From: Pedobacter aquatilis
GTDB lineage: Bacteria; Bacteroidota; Bacteroidia; Sphingobacteriales; Sphingobacteriaceae
Direction of reading: 5' to 3'
DNA length: 64,000 bases
Assembly: GCF_030409415.1 (NCBI RefSeq)
Contig: NZ_JAUFPW010000012.1
Span: forward strand, 558,001 to 622,000
The position numbers and the translations under genes were made by a program. The stretch's first letter is position 1. Each line of letters opens with the position of its first letter. Positions 45,002-54,388 of this stretch are shown here, piece after piece. The notes under the pieces are model-generated. The model ran no database searches, had not been told where the DNA came from, and worked only from the letters and a program-made list of their open reading frames with translations.

Positions 45002-46153
45002 ATGATGAATCAACGAGATATTTTCAGAAAAGTAGGTAGCATTTTAACAGAATTAAATGAGCAGTATGAGTTTCTAGCTCGAAATCCTGAAAAACTTAAC
45101 CACTTGGAAGTTGAACTTTTTTTAGCTAATGCTGATTTCTTGGCAGATCATGTACGTGTTGTAAAAAAACTCAACCCCGATGAAACTGCTGATAAACACA
45201 TCGAGACTGATTCAGCACATCTTTTAAATCAGCAAAATACCATAATTTTACCTGAAGTAAAAAGTTATAAGGAAGCCGAAGAATGCTTCGACCCAGTAGA
45301 ATTACCCGAAGTTATTACGGCCGAAGAAGAAGAAGCCAGGGTAGATATTCAGCCTGAACAGGAAGTATTTGATGAGGAAAAAATTCAGCAAGAAACTGCT
45401 GATGATATTTTACACAAGGATTTTTTTAAACCCGACCAAGAAGAGAATACTTTTGAATTCGTTTTAGGAAATCATAATGTGGATGATAAGTTTGACTATG
45501 AGCAAAAATCTGTTGATGAGATTTTTGATAGACCATTAAGCAAAGCTGAAGAAGAAATTCTGGCTCAGAAAAAAAGGATTCAGGAAAAAGATGAACAACA
45601 GGAAAATGAACCTCTAGCGGCTGATGATGATGAAATGGGGCCTGAGCCATTTTTATTGCCTCACGAGGAACAAGTTGAAACGAGACCAATGGTTGAAACA
45701 CTTTTTAATCAAGTAGAAGAAACACCTGTAGAAATTGTGAAACCTGTTGAATATGATGAGCCCATTATCGCTCCTGCAGTTGAAGATAGACCTGCTTTTA
45801 TTCCACAAGCCGTGCCTGTTAAACCAACGCCACCTGTTGAAGATGCAAAAGCACCAACATTGAATGATCTATTGGCTAAAACTAACCAACAACCTCAAGA
45901 GCCTTCTAAAGCGCCAGTTGCAGATTTGAAACAGGTAATTAATTTAAACGAGAAACTTTTATTTATAAAAGATTTGTTTGGTGGTTATAATTTAGCGTAT
46001 TCGGAAGCAATTGATATCGTTAACAAAATGCCAAATTTTGAATCAGCTGATAGTTTTTTACAAAATAATTACGCTGGTAAAAATAACTGGGCAGCAAAAC
46101 AAGCTACTGTAGATCAGTTTTACGAATTGTTGAACAGGAGATTTGGAGCATAA
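45002..46153 (+). CDS. acidic protein with disordered middle and conserved ends (383 aa)
   Basis: A 383-residue protein. The N-terminal 60 residues look helical (NQRDIFRKVGSILTELNEQYEFLARN), the middle (70-310) is Glu-, Pro- and Gln-rich and probably disordered, and the C-terminal 70 residues are ordered (NLNEKLLFIKDLFGGYNLAYSEAIDIVNKM, ending FYELLNRRFGA). This layout suggests a flexible linker joining two binding modules. I do not recognise a family with known function. It is a single-gene unit upstream of the convergent elongasome operon. Confidence 0.68.
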   Translation: MMNQRDIFRKVGSILTELNEQYEFLARNPEKLNHLEVELFLANADFLADHVRVVKKLNPDETADKHIETDSAHLLNQQNTIILPEVKSYKEAEECFDPVELPEVITAEEEEARVDIQPEQEVFDEEKIQQETADDILHKDFFKPDQEENTFEFVLGNHNVDDKFDYEQKSVDEIFDRPLSKAEEEILAQKKRIQEKDEQQENEPLAADDDEMGPEPFLLPHEEQVETRPMVETLFNQVEETPVEIVKPVEYDEPIIAPAVEDRPAFIPQAVPVKPTPPVEDAKAPTLNDLLAKTNQQPQEPSKAPVADLKQVINLNEKLLFIKDLFGGYNLAYSEAIDIVNKMPNFESADSFLQNNYAGKNNWAAKQATVDQFYELLNRRFGA

Positions 46154-46250
46154 GACTAAGAAATAAGGAGCAAAGATCAAAGAACAAGGAGTAAGAAACA
46201 AAGAGTAAAGATGAAAGAACAAGGAGTAAGGAACAAAGGAAAATACGCAA
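46154..46250. repeat. purine-rich short direct repeats
   Basis: The phrase AAAGAACAAGGAGTAAG occurs twice (near 46177 and 46213), within a tract of AAGA/AGGA words. It lies between convergent genes and looks like expanded low-complexity sequence. Confidence 0.55.
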
Positions 46251-46345
46251 AGAATTACGCGTAAGCCTTATCAGGCAATTAAGTCTTTATTCTTTGCGCA
46301 ATTATCTTTAATCTCTATTTATTTATCCTTAATCTTTTCTTCTTG

Positions 46346-47608
46346 CTAAATAAATCCCATTCTATTGGAATCCAGTTTTAAGAATATAAAAAGCAAAATT
46401 GTAAAACTCCATAATGAAGAACCACCGTAACTTATAAATGGTAATGGAATACCGATAACCGGAATAATTCCGATCGTCATACCGATATTTATAAATACGT
46501 GAAAAAACAGTATACAAGCTACACTATAACCATAAACTCTGGAAAATGTTGAACGTTGCCGTTCTGCAAGGTTAACTAATCTTAACAATAGGAAAATAAA
46601 CAAGCCTATTATTATAGAGCATCCAACAAACCCCCATTCTTCACCTACAGTCGAGAATATAAAATCTGTACTTTGAGCAGGAACATAGCCATATTTTGTT
46701 TGTGTGCCTTGCAAAAATCCTCGTCCGGTTGCTTGTCCGGAACCAATTGCAATTTGCGATTGAATTACATTATAACCTGCACCCTTAGGATCTGTTTTTA
46801 AACCAAGCATTAGCTCAATTCGGCTGCGTTGATGTGGAGCAAGTATATTATTGAAAGCAACTTTCACTAAAAATAAATATGCGATTGCAATTATAGTAAC
46901 CAAAACAGTCGTGATAATTATGGTCTGTTTTCTTTTGTTTGCATAAATAAATAAACCAGCTATGGTTATAATAATTCCAATAAGAACTGCACTTGGAACA
47001 AGGAAATCGGCTACAAACAATACAATCATTCCCAAAAATATCAATAGAAAATAGCCTGATAAACCTTCTCGGTATAATGGGAACATAAAAGCTAAAAATA
47101 CAAGAGCAGAACCTGTATCGGGCTGAAGCATAATTAAAGCTAAAGGTGCTAAAACGATAATTGCAGCAAAAAATATAGATTTAAAATCCCTGAACTTTGG
47201 ATTAAATGAGCTTACATACCTGGCTAAAAAAAGTGCTGTTCCGAATTTTGCAAACTCAGAAGGTTGTAATCGGAATGAGCCTATAGGTATCCAGGCTTGG
47301 TTTCCGCCCACATTTCGACCAACAAATAAAACAACAACCAATAGTATTAATGTTCCACCGTAAATAAAAGGGGAGAACACATTGAACAGTCTACCATCAA
47401 ATAATAATATCGATAAGCCCAAAATCAATCCTGAGATGATATAGATAAGTTGTTTTCCATAGCTACTTCCAAAATCAAAAGCAGAAGAATTCTCTGGATG
47501 AGGAATTGAAGCATAAATGTTAACAAAACCAATGGCACATAAACAAATATAGATTAGTACCGTAATCCAATCAACATTAAAGAAAAATCGGTTGCCCTGC
47601 TGTTGCAT
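46346..47608 (-). CDS. rodA: rod shape-determining protein RodA (SEDS glycosyltransferase)
   Basis: A 420-residue polytopic SEDS protein with about ten membrane helices. Family markers are FRLQPSEFAKFGTALFLARYVSS, MLQPDTGSALVFLAFMFPLY, the extracellular loop RIELMLGLKTDPKGAGYNVIQSQIAIGSG, and GIPLPFISYGGSSLW at the C-terminus. It polymerises glycan strands with PBP2 during cell elongation. Last gene of mreB-mreC-mreD-mrdA-rodA, starting 13 bases after mrdA. Confidence 0.96.
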   Translation of the reverse strand: MQQQGNRFFFNVDWITVLIYICLCAIGFVNIYASIPHPENSSAFDFGSSYGKQLIYIISGLILGLSILLFDGRLFNVFSPFIYGGTLILLVVVLFVGRNVGGNQAWIPIGSFRLQPSEFAKFGTALFLARYVSSFNPKFRDFKSIFFAAIIVLAPLALIMLQPDTGSALVFLAFMFPLYREGLSGYFLLIFLGMIVLFVADFLVPSAVLIGIIITIAGLFIYANKRKQTIIITTVLVTIIAIAYLFLVKVAFNNILAPHQRSRIELMLGLKTDPKGAGYNVIQSQIAIGSGQATGRGFLQGTQTKYGYVPAQSTDFIFSTVGEEWGFVGCSIIIGLFIFLLLRLVNLAERQRSTFSRVYGYSVACILFFHVFINIGMTIGIIPVIGIPLPFISYGGSSLWSFTILLFIFLKLDSNRMGFI

Positions 47609-47621
47609 TATTGATTTGTAT

Positions 47622-49592
47622 TTACTTAGGTTTGGTTGTTAACTTTGCAGAAATTGTATTTTTCAAAGTCGCGGATTTTATTCTAATGCTGTCTTGAATT
47701 CTTTTGGAAGAATCAGCTTTTTTAATTGCAGCACTATCTGCTTTTGTTAGTTTTGGTTTCTTCGTTTTATCGATAATTAATGGTAAAAGATTCTGGCTTT
47801 TCATCCACTCTACCTGATTTGCCCTTGCGCCCGATACTTGTCTGGTTATATATTTCTCAACCATATAACTGGCAATTGGTGCAGCATAGGTACTTCCATA
47901 ACCTGCATTTTCTACAATTACTGCAATGGCAATTTTAGGATTATCGCGAGGGGCAAATCCAATAAACACAGAGTGATTTTTTCCTCTCGAGTTTTGTACC
48001 GTTCCGGTTTTACCACACATTAAAATATTTGGGATTCGAGATAGTGTTGCCGTACCCCAAGCGGTGTTTACTGCATCTTGCATTCCATCAATTACTGGTT
48101 CAAAATGCTTCGCATCAACGCCCACGTAATTTTTCTCAACATATTCTTTTTTAATTCTATCGCCTATGGCTTTAATTAAATGTGGTTTAATATAATAACC
48201 ACGATTGGCAATAACGGCCATAGCATTGGCGATTTGCAGAGGTGTAGCCGTAATTTCGCCCTGACCAATTGCCTGAGAAATTACATTTGTATAACCCCAT
48301 CTGTTATTGTAAATTTTATCGTAATGGTCTGAATTATAAAAATAGCCTTTCTTTTCGAAAGGTAAATCGATATCCAACTTGGTTCCAAACCCGAATTTTG
48401 CAACTTTATCACGCCATTCTTGATAAGTTGGACGCTGTTTTTTCATCCCATTTTTTGTTATTAATTTTTGAAAAACATAACAAAAATACGTGTTGCAAGA
48501 ACGGGCAATGCCTTTTCTTAAACTTATTGGTCCATCGAAGTGTTCACATTTAATTCTGCGATTTCCGGCTTGATAATAGTGCGGGCAAAAAAATGTTGTA
48601 TTCGGATCGATAACACCTTCCTGTAAACCAATTAATGCATCGATGGGCTTAAAAGCAGAGCCAGGAGGATAATAACCTTGAATGGCTCTTGGGTACGAAG
48701 GACGATATGGATTTCCGATTAAATTCATGTAGTGGTTACCTTGATCTTTACCCACTAGTAAATTTGGGTCGTAACCAGGACTACTTACCATTGCAATAAC
48801 TTCTCCTGTAGCAGGCTCAATTGCAACAATTGCACCAACCTTATTCTGCATTAATTCCTCGCCTAATCTTTGTACCTGAATATCTATACCAGAAATTAGG
48901 CGTTCGCCAGCAACTGCATTAATGTCATATTTACCATTAGCATAACTGCCTTGTGGAGTGTTTTTAGCATCATAAACGGTGTTGACGACACCACGTTCTC
49001 CCCTTAAAACTTCTTCATAAGCCCTTTCAAGTCCGCTCTGCCCTTTGTAATCTCCAGATTTATAATAACCCTCAGATTTATCAATATCCTGTTGACTAAC
49101 TTCTTTAACATAACCAAAAAGAAGACCTGCCAAGCTATCCGGATAATGGCGTATGGTTCTATCCTGAGTAGAAAATCCTGGAAAACGGTACATAATTTCT
49201 TGTAACCGAGCATAACTTTGAACAGAAATTTGCTTAACAAACGGTGTTGCCTGATAAGGGGATTTTGCTCGGGCTTTACGCATAAATTTACGGGCATCAA
49301 CCATCGTAATTTCCAAGGCATTTGCTAAAGCAACGGTGTCGAAAGGTTTAACCTCATTCGGAATCACCATTAAATCATATACAGGCTCGTTTTGAACAAT
49401 TACTTTTCCTGTTCTATCCAAAATTGCGCCACGGGCGGGGTATTTAAATTTCTTTTTTAATACATTGCTTTCAGCAGAAACAAAGGCTTTATCGCTAATG
49501 ATTTGTATATAGAAAAGCTTTGCCAAAAGAATTAAGGCAACTACAATAAACAATCCTTGAATAATATACTTTCTGTTAAATAATTGATCCAT
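47622..49592 (-). CDS. mrdA: penicillin-binding protein 2 (elongation transpeptidase)
   Basis: A 656-residue protein with one N-terminal membrane helix (about 10-30), a pedestal domain and a transpeptidase domain. Active-site motifs are SAFK within PPGSAFKPIDA, SCN in ARSCNTYFCYV and KTG in CGKTGTVQNS. It cross-links peptidoglycan during elongation together with RodA. A C-terminal tail of about 60 residues is Lys/Ser-rich. Its start codon overlaps the mreD stop by one base, indicating coupling. Confidence 0.96.
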   Translation of the reverse strand: MDQLFNRKYIIQGLFIVVALILLAKLFYIQIISDKAFVSAESNVLKKKFKYPARGAILDRTGKVIVQNEPVYDLMVIPNEVKPFDTVALANALEITMVDARKFMRKARAKSPYQATPFVKQISVQSYARLQEIMYRFPGFSTQDRTIRHYPDSLAGLLFGYVKEVSQQDIDKSEGYYKSGDYKGQSGLERAYEEVLRGERGVVNTVYDAKNTPQGSYANGKYDINAVAGERLISGIDIQVQRLGEELMQNKVGAIVAIEPATGEVIAMVSSPGYDPNLLVGKDQGNHYMNLIGNPYRPSYPRAIQGYYPPGSAFKPIDALIGLQEGVIDPNTTFFCPHYYQAGNRRIKCEHFDGPISLRKGIARSCNTYFCYVFQKLITKNGMKKQRPTYQEWRDKVAKFGFGTKLDIDLPFEKKGYFYNSDHYDKIYNNRWGYTNVISQAIGQGEITATPLQIANAMAVIANRGYYIKPHLIKAIGDRIKKEYVEKNYVGVDAKHFEPVIDGMQDAVNTAWGTATLSRIPNILMCGKTGTVQNSRGKNHSVFIGFAPRDNPKIAIAVIVENAGYGSTYAAPIASYMVEKYITRQVSGARANQVEWMKSQNLLPLIIDKTKKPKLTKADSAAIKKADSSKRIQDSIRIKSATLKNTISAKLTTKPK

Positions 49593-50107
49593 TAGCGGGA
49601 TGTTCTTTTATAGAAGATAAACTCTACAAGTAAGATAATAAGTAGTGTAAATATACAACTTAAGCCGCATCTCATTAACGTATAATTAATTTCTGTAAGC
49701 CTAAATGTTTCTAAAAAGAACAGAACTAAATGATGCGAAATCACGCAAAGCAGTGCATATAATGAAAACCATTGGAAGCCCATATAACTTAAAGATGGCT
49801 CCGGATCATCAATCGAATCGCGATTTAAACTTATTGAGATAAAGGAAATTCTTACAAAAGCCATAACTGTACAAGCTGTTGCATGTACACCCATTGTATC
49901 GTAAAATGCATCTAATATTAAACCAGTTGCAAAAGCTAAACCATATAGTAAAATGTTTGGAATGCTAAAAGGAAGTAGCAGGATAAATAAAACGTATATA
50001 AATGGCGTAGATAAATCATAAAAGCCCATGTTTTTGAGCAGGAATATCTGAACAAACAAAAGGATGAACCATCTGATTATGTTAACTATTATTAATCTAC
50101 TGTTCAT
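49592..50107 (-). CDS. mreD: rod shape-determining protein MreD
   Basis: A 171-residue inner-membrane protein with five or six helices, small and hydrophobic as usual for MreD. TPFIYVLFILLLPFSIPNILLYGLAFATGLILDAFYDTMGVHATACTVMAFVR-type sequence (shown only in part by position 33-85) is characteristic. Its start overlaps the mreC stop by four bases (ATGA). It links MreC to the elongation complex. Confidence 0.9.
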   Translation of the reverse strand: MNSRLIIVNIIRWFILLFVQIFLLKNMGFYDLSTPFIYVLFILLLPFSIPNILLYGLAFATGLILDAFYDTMGVHATACTVMAFVRISFISISLNRDSIDDPEPSLSYMGFQWFSLYALLCVISHHLVLFFLETFRLTEINYTLMRCGLSCIFTLLIILLVEFIFYKRTSR

Positions 50108-50940
50108 TTCGGAATAACAGGGTTTTCTAAAAGATCTTGTTCTTTTGCTAATTTATCTTTTATAACATAAACATACTGTAGTGTACCAAAATCGTTAAAT
50201 AAATTTAGTTCACCGGATAGGAAATTATCGTTTGTTGCAACACCGGTTTTAATTAATCTACCTACCGGGATACCAGCAGGAAATTTCCCAAAACCAGAAG
50301 TTATTACAGTATCACCAACATTCATTTTAATATGATTGGGCACTTCTTTTATAAATGCCCTTCTTATGTCAAAGTTGTTTTCTCCCCAAACTAGCGAGCC
50401 TAAGGCATTTGTTTTCTTTAGTGTTACACTAATTTTTGTGTCTTTATGCAATAGCGATTGTATGGTAGCAAGATGCGCAGAAACATCTCTTATAAAACCA
50501 ACAACACCTTTCTGTGGTGAAATAACAGCCATTCCGGTTTCAATTCCATCAACTGAACCTTTATTTATAGTCATTACATTATTCCGCAAAGTAATTGAGT
50601 TTTTAACAACCTTTGCAGCGAGGTAAGTATATTGCTGGTTGGTTACGGTATCACTTACCTTAATATCTTTAGCAGAATCTACTGTAGTAATGGCTAACAA
50701 CTTAGACTTAAGCTTTGCATTTTCTGCTGCCAAACTATCATTAACCATTCCCAGATTCAGATATCTTTTAAGAACATTTAAATTCTCGTACGCGTTACCA
50801 ACAATTTCGTTTGATGAATTTAATGTTACACTACGCGGATAGGCATTATTTTTTATCGTAAGGTAAATCCCAATGATAAAAAAAATTATAAATAAAAAGA
50901 ATGCGTTATATCTGCTTATAAAAATCCAAAGGTTACGCAT
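50104..50940 (-). CDS. mreC: rod shape-determining protein MreC
   Basis: A 278-residue protein with a short cytoplasmic end, one membrane helix (about 12-30), a coiled-coil stretch (about 65-90, NDSLAAENAKLKSKLLA) and the two-barrel periplasmic domain with VKNSITLRNNVMTINKGSVDGIETGMAV and GDTVITSGFGKFPAGIPVG. It scaffolds PBP2. Second gene of the operon; a 73-base gap containing a long inverted repeat separates it from mreB. Confidence 0.95.
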   Translation of the reverse strand: MRNLWIFISRYNAFFLFIIFFIIGIYLTIKNNAYPRSVTLNSSNEIVGNAYENLNVLKRYLNLGMVNDSLAAENAKLKSKLLAITTVDSAKDIKVSDTVTNQQYTYLAAKVVKNSITLRNNVMTINKGSVDGIETGMAVISPQKGVVGFIRDVSAHLATIQSLLHKDTKISVTLKKTNALGSLVWGENNFDIRRAFIKEVPNHIKMNVGDTVITSGFGKFPAGIPVGRLIKTGVATNDNFLSGELNLFNDFGTLQYVYVIKDKLAKEQDLLENPVIPK

Positions 50941-50962
50941 TTAGGTTCTAAGTTATATGTGA

Positions 50963-51005
50963 TACGTTGTAAGTCAAAAACGTAAAACGTATAACTTACA
51001 ACGTA
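50963..51005 (-). other. intercistronic stem-loop between mreB and mreC
   Basis: TACGTTGTAAGT and its exact complement at 50994-51005 form a perfect 12-bp stem around a 19-base loop. No T-run follows on the minus strand, so it is more likely an mRNA-stability or processing element than a full terminator. It may raise mreB relative to the downstream genes. Confidence 0.55.
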
Positions 51006-51013
51006 AAACTCGA

Positions 51014-52036
51014 TTACTGCATTAAAAATTTATAATTACCAATATTTTTAAGGGCAATGCCTGTTCCACGTACTACCGCACGAAGTGGATCTTCTGCAAC
51101 GTGTACAGGTAATTTTGTTTTAGCGGCAACACGTTTATCTAAGCCTCTTAATAATGCACCACCACCTGTTAAATAAATACCGGTTTGGTAAATATCTGCA
51201 GATAATTCTGGGGGTGTAATCTCTAATGCCTTTAAGATTGCTTCCTCAATTTTAGAAATTGATTTATCTAAACAGTGTGCAATTTCAGTATAAGATACTG
51301 TGATTTGTTTCGGTACTCCAGTCATTAAGTCACGACCTTGAACTGCAAAATCAGACGGTGCATCCTGTAATTCAGGTAAAGCCGCACCAACTTCAATTTT
51401 AATCTTCTCTGCCGTACGGTCGCCAATCATGATATTGTGCTGACGGCGAATGTAATTTACAATATCCGAGTCAAAATTATCTCCCGCAACGCGGATAGAT
51501 TGGTCGCAAACAATACCAGATAATGCAATAACAGCAATTTCAGTAGTACCACCACCAATATCGATAATCATATTACCCATCGGTTCCTCAACATCAATAC
51601 CAATACCAACGGCAGCTGCCATTGGCTCGTGTATTAAATAAACTTCTTTCGCACCTGCAATTTCAGCTGAATCACGTACTGCACGTTTCTCAACTTCAGT
51701 AATTCCAGAAGGAATACAAATTACCATACGTAATGATGGGAACATCCAGCCTTTACCGCCATTAAGCATTCTAATCATGCCTTTAATCATCGCTTCAGCG
51801 GCGTTAAAATCGGCAATAACACCATCTTTTAGTGGGCGAACGGTTTTAATATTATCGTGGGTTTTACCCTCCATTTGCATCGCCTGACGGCCAATTGCGA
51901 TAACTTTATTTGTAGTGCGGTCAAAAGCTACGATAGATGGTTCATCTACAACAACTTTGTCGTTATGTATAATCAGGGTGTTCGCAGTGCCTAAATCAAT
52001 GGCAACTTCTTGCGTAAACCAGTTAAATAATCCCAT
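51014..52036 (-). CDS. mreB: rod shape-determining protein MreB (actin homologue)
   Basis: A 340-residue actin-fold ATPase. Phosphate-1 motif VAIDLGTANTLI is near residues 11-22, phosphate-2 IDIGGGTTEIAVI near 159-171 and the adenosine motif YLTGGGALLRGLD near 293. The N-terminal MGLFNWFTQE is the amphipathic membrane-binding segment. It forms membrane filaments that guide wall synthesis. First gene of mreBCD-mrdA-rodA. Confidence 0.97.
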   Translation of the reverse strand: MGLFNWFTQEVAIDLGTANTLIIHNDKVVVDEPSIVAFDRTTNKVIAIGRQAMQMEGKTHDNIKTVRPLKDGVIADFNAAEAMIKGMIRMLNGGKGWMFPSLRMVICIPSGITEVEKRAVRDSAEIAGAKEVYLIHEPMAAAVGIGIDVEEPMGNMIIDIGGGTTEIAVIALSGIVCDQSIRVAGDNFDSDIVNYIRRQHNIMIGDRTAEKIKIEVGAALPELQDAPSDFAVQGRDLMTGVPKQITVSYTEIAHCLDKSISKIEEAILKALEITPPELSADIYQTGIYLTGGGALLRGLDKRVAAKTKLPVHVAEDPLRAVVRGTGIALKNIGNYKFLMQ

Positions 52037-52616
52037 GTAAAAGGTGTCTTTATTTTAATTTGTTTAAATCTATACTATTCCTAATGTAAAAATAGGATTT
52101 TTATTGTTTTATGTTTGATTTTCATTACTCATTTAATTGATTTTGTTGCAATTAAAATCTTTTGAAAATCATGAACGGTCATTCTTCGGTTAAATCAGTC
52201 CCACTTTTTTTTCACCCGATGAAAAATGGGGATCCACTTCAAATGGGCATAATTTACTTTGGATTGTGAAAAATCCTCCCCCTGCTCCTCCAAAGGGGGA
52301 TGCCCCTCAAAGTTTAATATTGTGCATGCTCTTTCCCAGTCAATAGGTTTAATTTATTAGTAATTGCTGCTACATATGTGCAAATTGCGTATACCACCCC
52401 GCCCTGCGGGCATCCATCAAGAGGGAATTTCCCCTCAAAGCTTTAAACCAAGCATATCATATAGACTATCATTATTGCGAGGTACGAAGCAATCTAACTT
52501 CTAAGGTTTCTAGCGCTTTAAGATTGCTTCGTACTTCGCAATGACTGGCTATTATCCTTCGACAAGCTTAGGATGACAAATTCTCTAACCCTTTAATCTT
52601 AATCTCTCAACTCCTT
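52037..52616. other. 580-base region without a gene, with repeats
   Basis: No credible reading frame. It contains C-rich words of the kind found at 18.5 kb (CCTCCCCCTGCTCCTCC, about 52280), a near-perfect 22-bp inverted repeat (52474-52542) and a TCCTTCGACAAGCTTAGGATGACA word (52555-52578). It also carries the mreB leader. Confidence 0.65.
52474..52542. repeat. REP-like inverted repeat
   Basis: The 22 bases at 52474-52495 (ATTGCGAGGTACGAAGC plus AATCT) match the complement of 52521-52542 with one mismatch, around a 25-base loop. It belongs to a widespread class of intergenic hairpins in this phylum. Confidence 0.75.
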
Positions 52617-54143
52617 TTAATGTTTGAAATGCCTAACGCCGGTAGTTACCATTGCAATGCCTTTTTCGTTGGCTTTCGCTACCGAATCTGCATCTTTAAT
52701 AGATCCGCCAGGTTGTAAAACAGCAGCAATACCTGCATCAGCAGCAATCTCCACACAATCAGGGAAAGGGAAAAATGCATCAGATGCCATCGAAGCACCT
52801 TTAACACTAAAGCCAAATGATTCTGCCTTTTCAATCGCTTGTCTTAACGCATCAACGCGTGATGTTTGACCAACACCGCTTGCAATTAAAACATCATCTT
52901 TAACCAACACAATGGTATTTGATTTAGTATGTTTTACGATTTTATTAGCGAAGAATAAATCTTTTAATTCTTGTGCTGTTGGCGCTTTATCGGTAACGGT
53001 AGTCATTTGCTCCGGACCTTCGATAATTAAATCTTTATCTTGTTCAATTACACCATTTAATAAAGTTTTGAATTGTTTTTTGCTCAATTCAACTTCATTA
53101 CGTTGCAAAATAACACGGTTTTTCTTTTTGCTGAATAATTCAATTGCTTCTGGCTGGTAAGATGGTGCAATTAAAACCTCAAAAAATAAGTTGTTAATTT
53201 CTTCGGCTGTAGCCAAATCAACCTCACGGTTTGTAATTAATACGCCACCAAAAGCAGAAACAGGGTCGCAAGCTAAAGCATCAACCCAAGCTTGTTTAAC
53301 CGTTGGGCGAGATGCAATACCGCAAGCATTCGTGTGTTTTAAAATCGCAAATGTTGGTTCTTCAAATTCATCAATTAATGCAACGGCAGCATCAACATCT
53401 ACTAAGTTATTATATGAAAGTTCTTTACCGTTCAATTTGGTAAACATTGCATCTAAATCACCATAAAAAACACCACCTTGATGAGGGTTTTCTCCGTAAC
53501 GTAAAGTTTTAGCTTCAGTAACACTTTGTTTAAAAACATCAAGCGGTTCTTCCTGATTAAAGTAATTAAAAATTGCAGTATCATAATGAGAAGAAGTATG
53601 GAAAGCTGTTTTAGCAAAAGCTTTACGTTGCGCTAAAGTAGTTTCCCCATTCTGAGCTTCTAATTGAGCCTGTAGAGTAGGGTAGTCGTTCTTTGATGCT
53701 ATAATTACAACATCATTAAAGTTTTTAGCTGCAGCACGAATTAAAGAGATACCACCAATATCGATTTTCTCAATAATTTCTTCGGCAGTACCACCACCTT
53801 TAACAGTTTCTTCGAATGGGTATAAATCAACAATAACCAAGTCAATTTCAGGGATTTCATATTCGGCAATTTGTTGTTTATCACCTTCTAAACCTCTGCG
53901 GTTTAAGATACCACCAAATACTTTTGGGTGTAAAGTTTTAACACGTCCGCCTAAAATTGAAGGATAACCCGTTAAATCTTCGACCGCTGTAACCGGCAGG
54001 TTTAAGTCTTTAATAAATTGTTCAGTTCCACCTGTAGAAAATAATTGTACTCCATGCTTGGCAAGTAATTCTACCAATGGTGCTAAACCATCTTTATAAT
54101 ATACTGAAATTAAAGCGTTTTTGATTTTAATGGGTTGACTCAT
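52617..54143 (-). CDS. purH: bifunctional AICAR transformylase/IMP cyclohydrolase
   Basis: A 508-residue enzyme for the last two steps of IMP synthesis. The IMP cyclohydrolase (MGS-like) domain covers about 1-120 (KHGVQLFSTGGTEQF, GGRVKTLHPKVFGGIL). The AICAR transformylase domain contains LRYGENPHQGG, the catalytic lysine and histidine in LKHTNACGIASR, and DAFFPFPDCVEIAADAG. The frame extends to 54167, but MSQPIKIKNALISVY at 54143 fits the family. Its own -7 box (TACCTTTG, complement of 54165-54172) suggests transcription separate from purN. Confidence 0.97.
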   Translation of the reverse strand: MSQPIKIKNALISVYYKDGLAPLVELLAKHGVQLFSTGGTEQFIKDLNLPVTAVEDLTGYPSILGGRVKTLHPKVFGGILNRRGLEGDKQQIAEYEIPEIDLVIVDLYPFEETVKGGGTAEEIIEKIDIGGISLIRAAAKNFNDVVIIASKNDYPTLQAQLEAQNGETTLAQRKAFAKTAFHTSSHYDTAIFNYFNQEEPLDVFKQSVTEAKTLRYGENPHQGGVFYGDLDAMFTKLNGKELSYNNLVDVDAAVALIDEFEEPTFAILKHTNACGIASRPTVKQAWVDALACDPVSAFGGVLITNREVDLATAEEINNLFFEVLIAPSYQPEAIELFSKKKNRVILQRNEVELSKKQFKTLLNGVIEQDKDLIIEGPEQMTTVTDKAPTAQELKDLFFANKIVKHTKSNTIVLVKDDVLIASGVGQTSRVDALRQAIEKAESFGFSVKGASMASDAFFPFPDCVEIAADAGIAAVLQPGGSIKDADSVAKANEKGIAMVTTGVRHFKH

Positions 54144-54164
54144 TTTACTGTAAATTTTGAGCCG

Positions 54165-54172
54165 CAAAGGTA
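54165..54172 (-). promoter_or_regulatory. -7 box of purH
   Basis: On the minus strand TACCTTTG, a match to TAnnTTTG, 21 bases before the purH ATG. No clear -33 word is seen at the usual distance. Confidence 0.5.
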
Positions 54173-54388
54173 GTAAAACAGAATGTTTTTTTTGTATGAT
54201 AAAGCTGTAAAAAGTGGATTATTTCATCAAAGAAATATCGGGCAATTGATAATGCCTTCAATTATCATCCACGCTACTTATTTTGAAGTAAAAAATGTTG
54301 AAGTCTACGTAAATAAAAGAAGTGACTTTTTGCCGCAGTTTGGTGCTCTAAAGATAGTTTGAATGCTTTTTATAAGTTTAAGAATTAA

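Noticed and set aside
45426-45701. 91-residue antisense frame within the acidic protein gene
   Set aside because: A shadow of the biased Glu/Gln-rich codons on the opposite strand (His/Phe/Gln-rich); no independent support.
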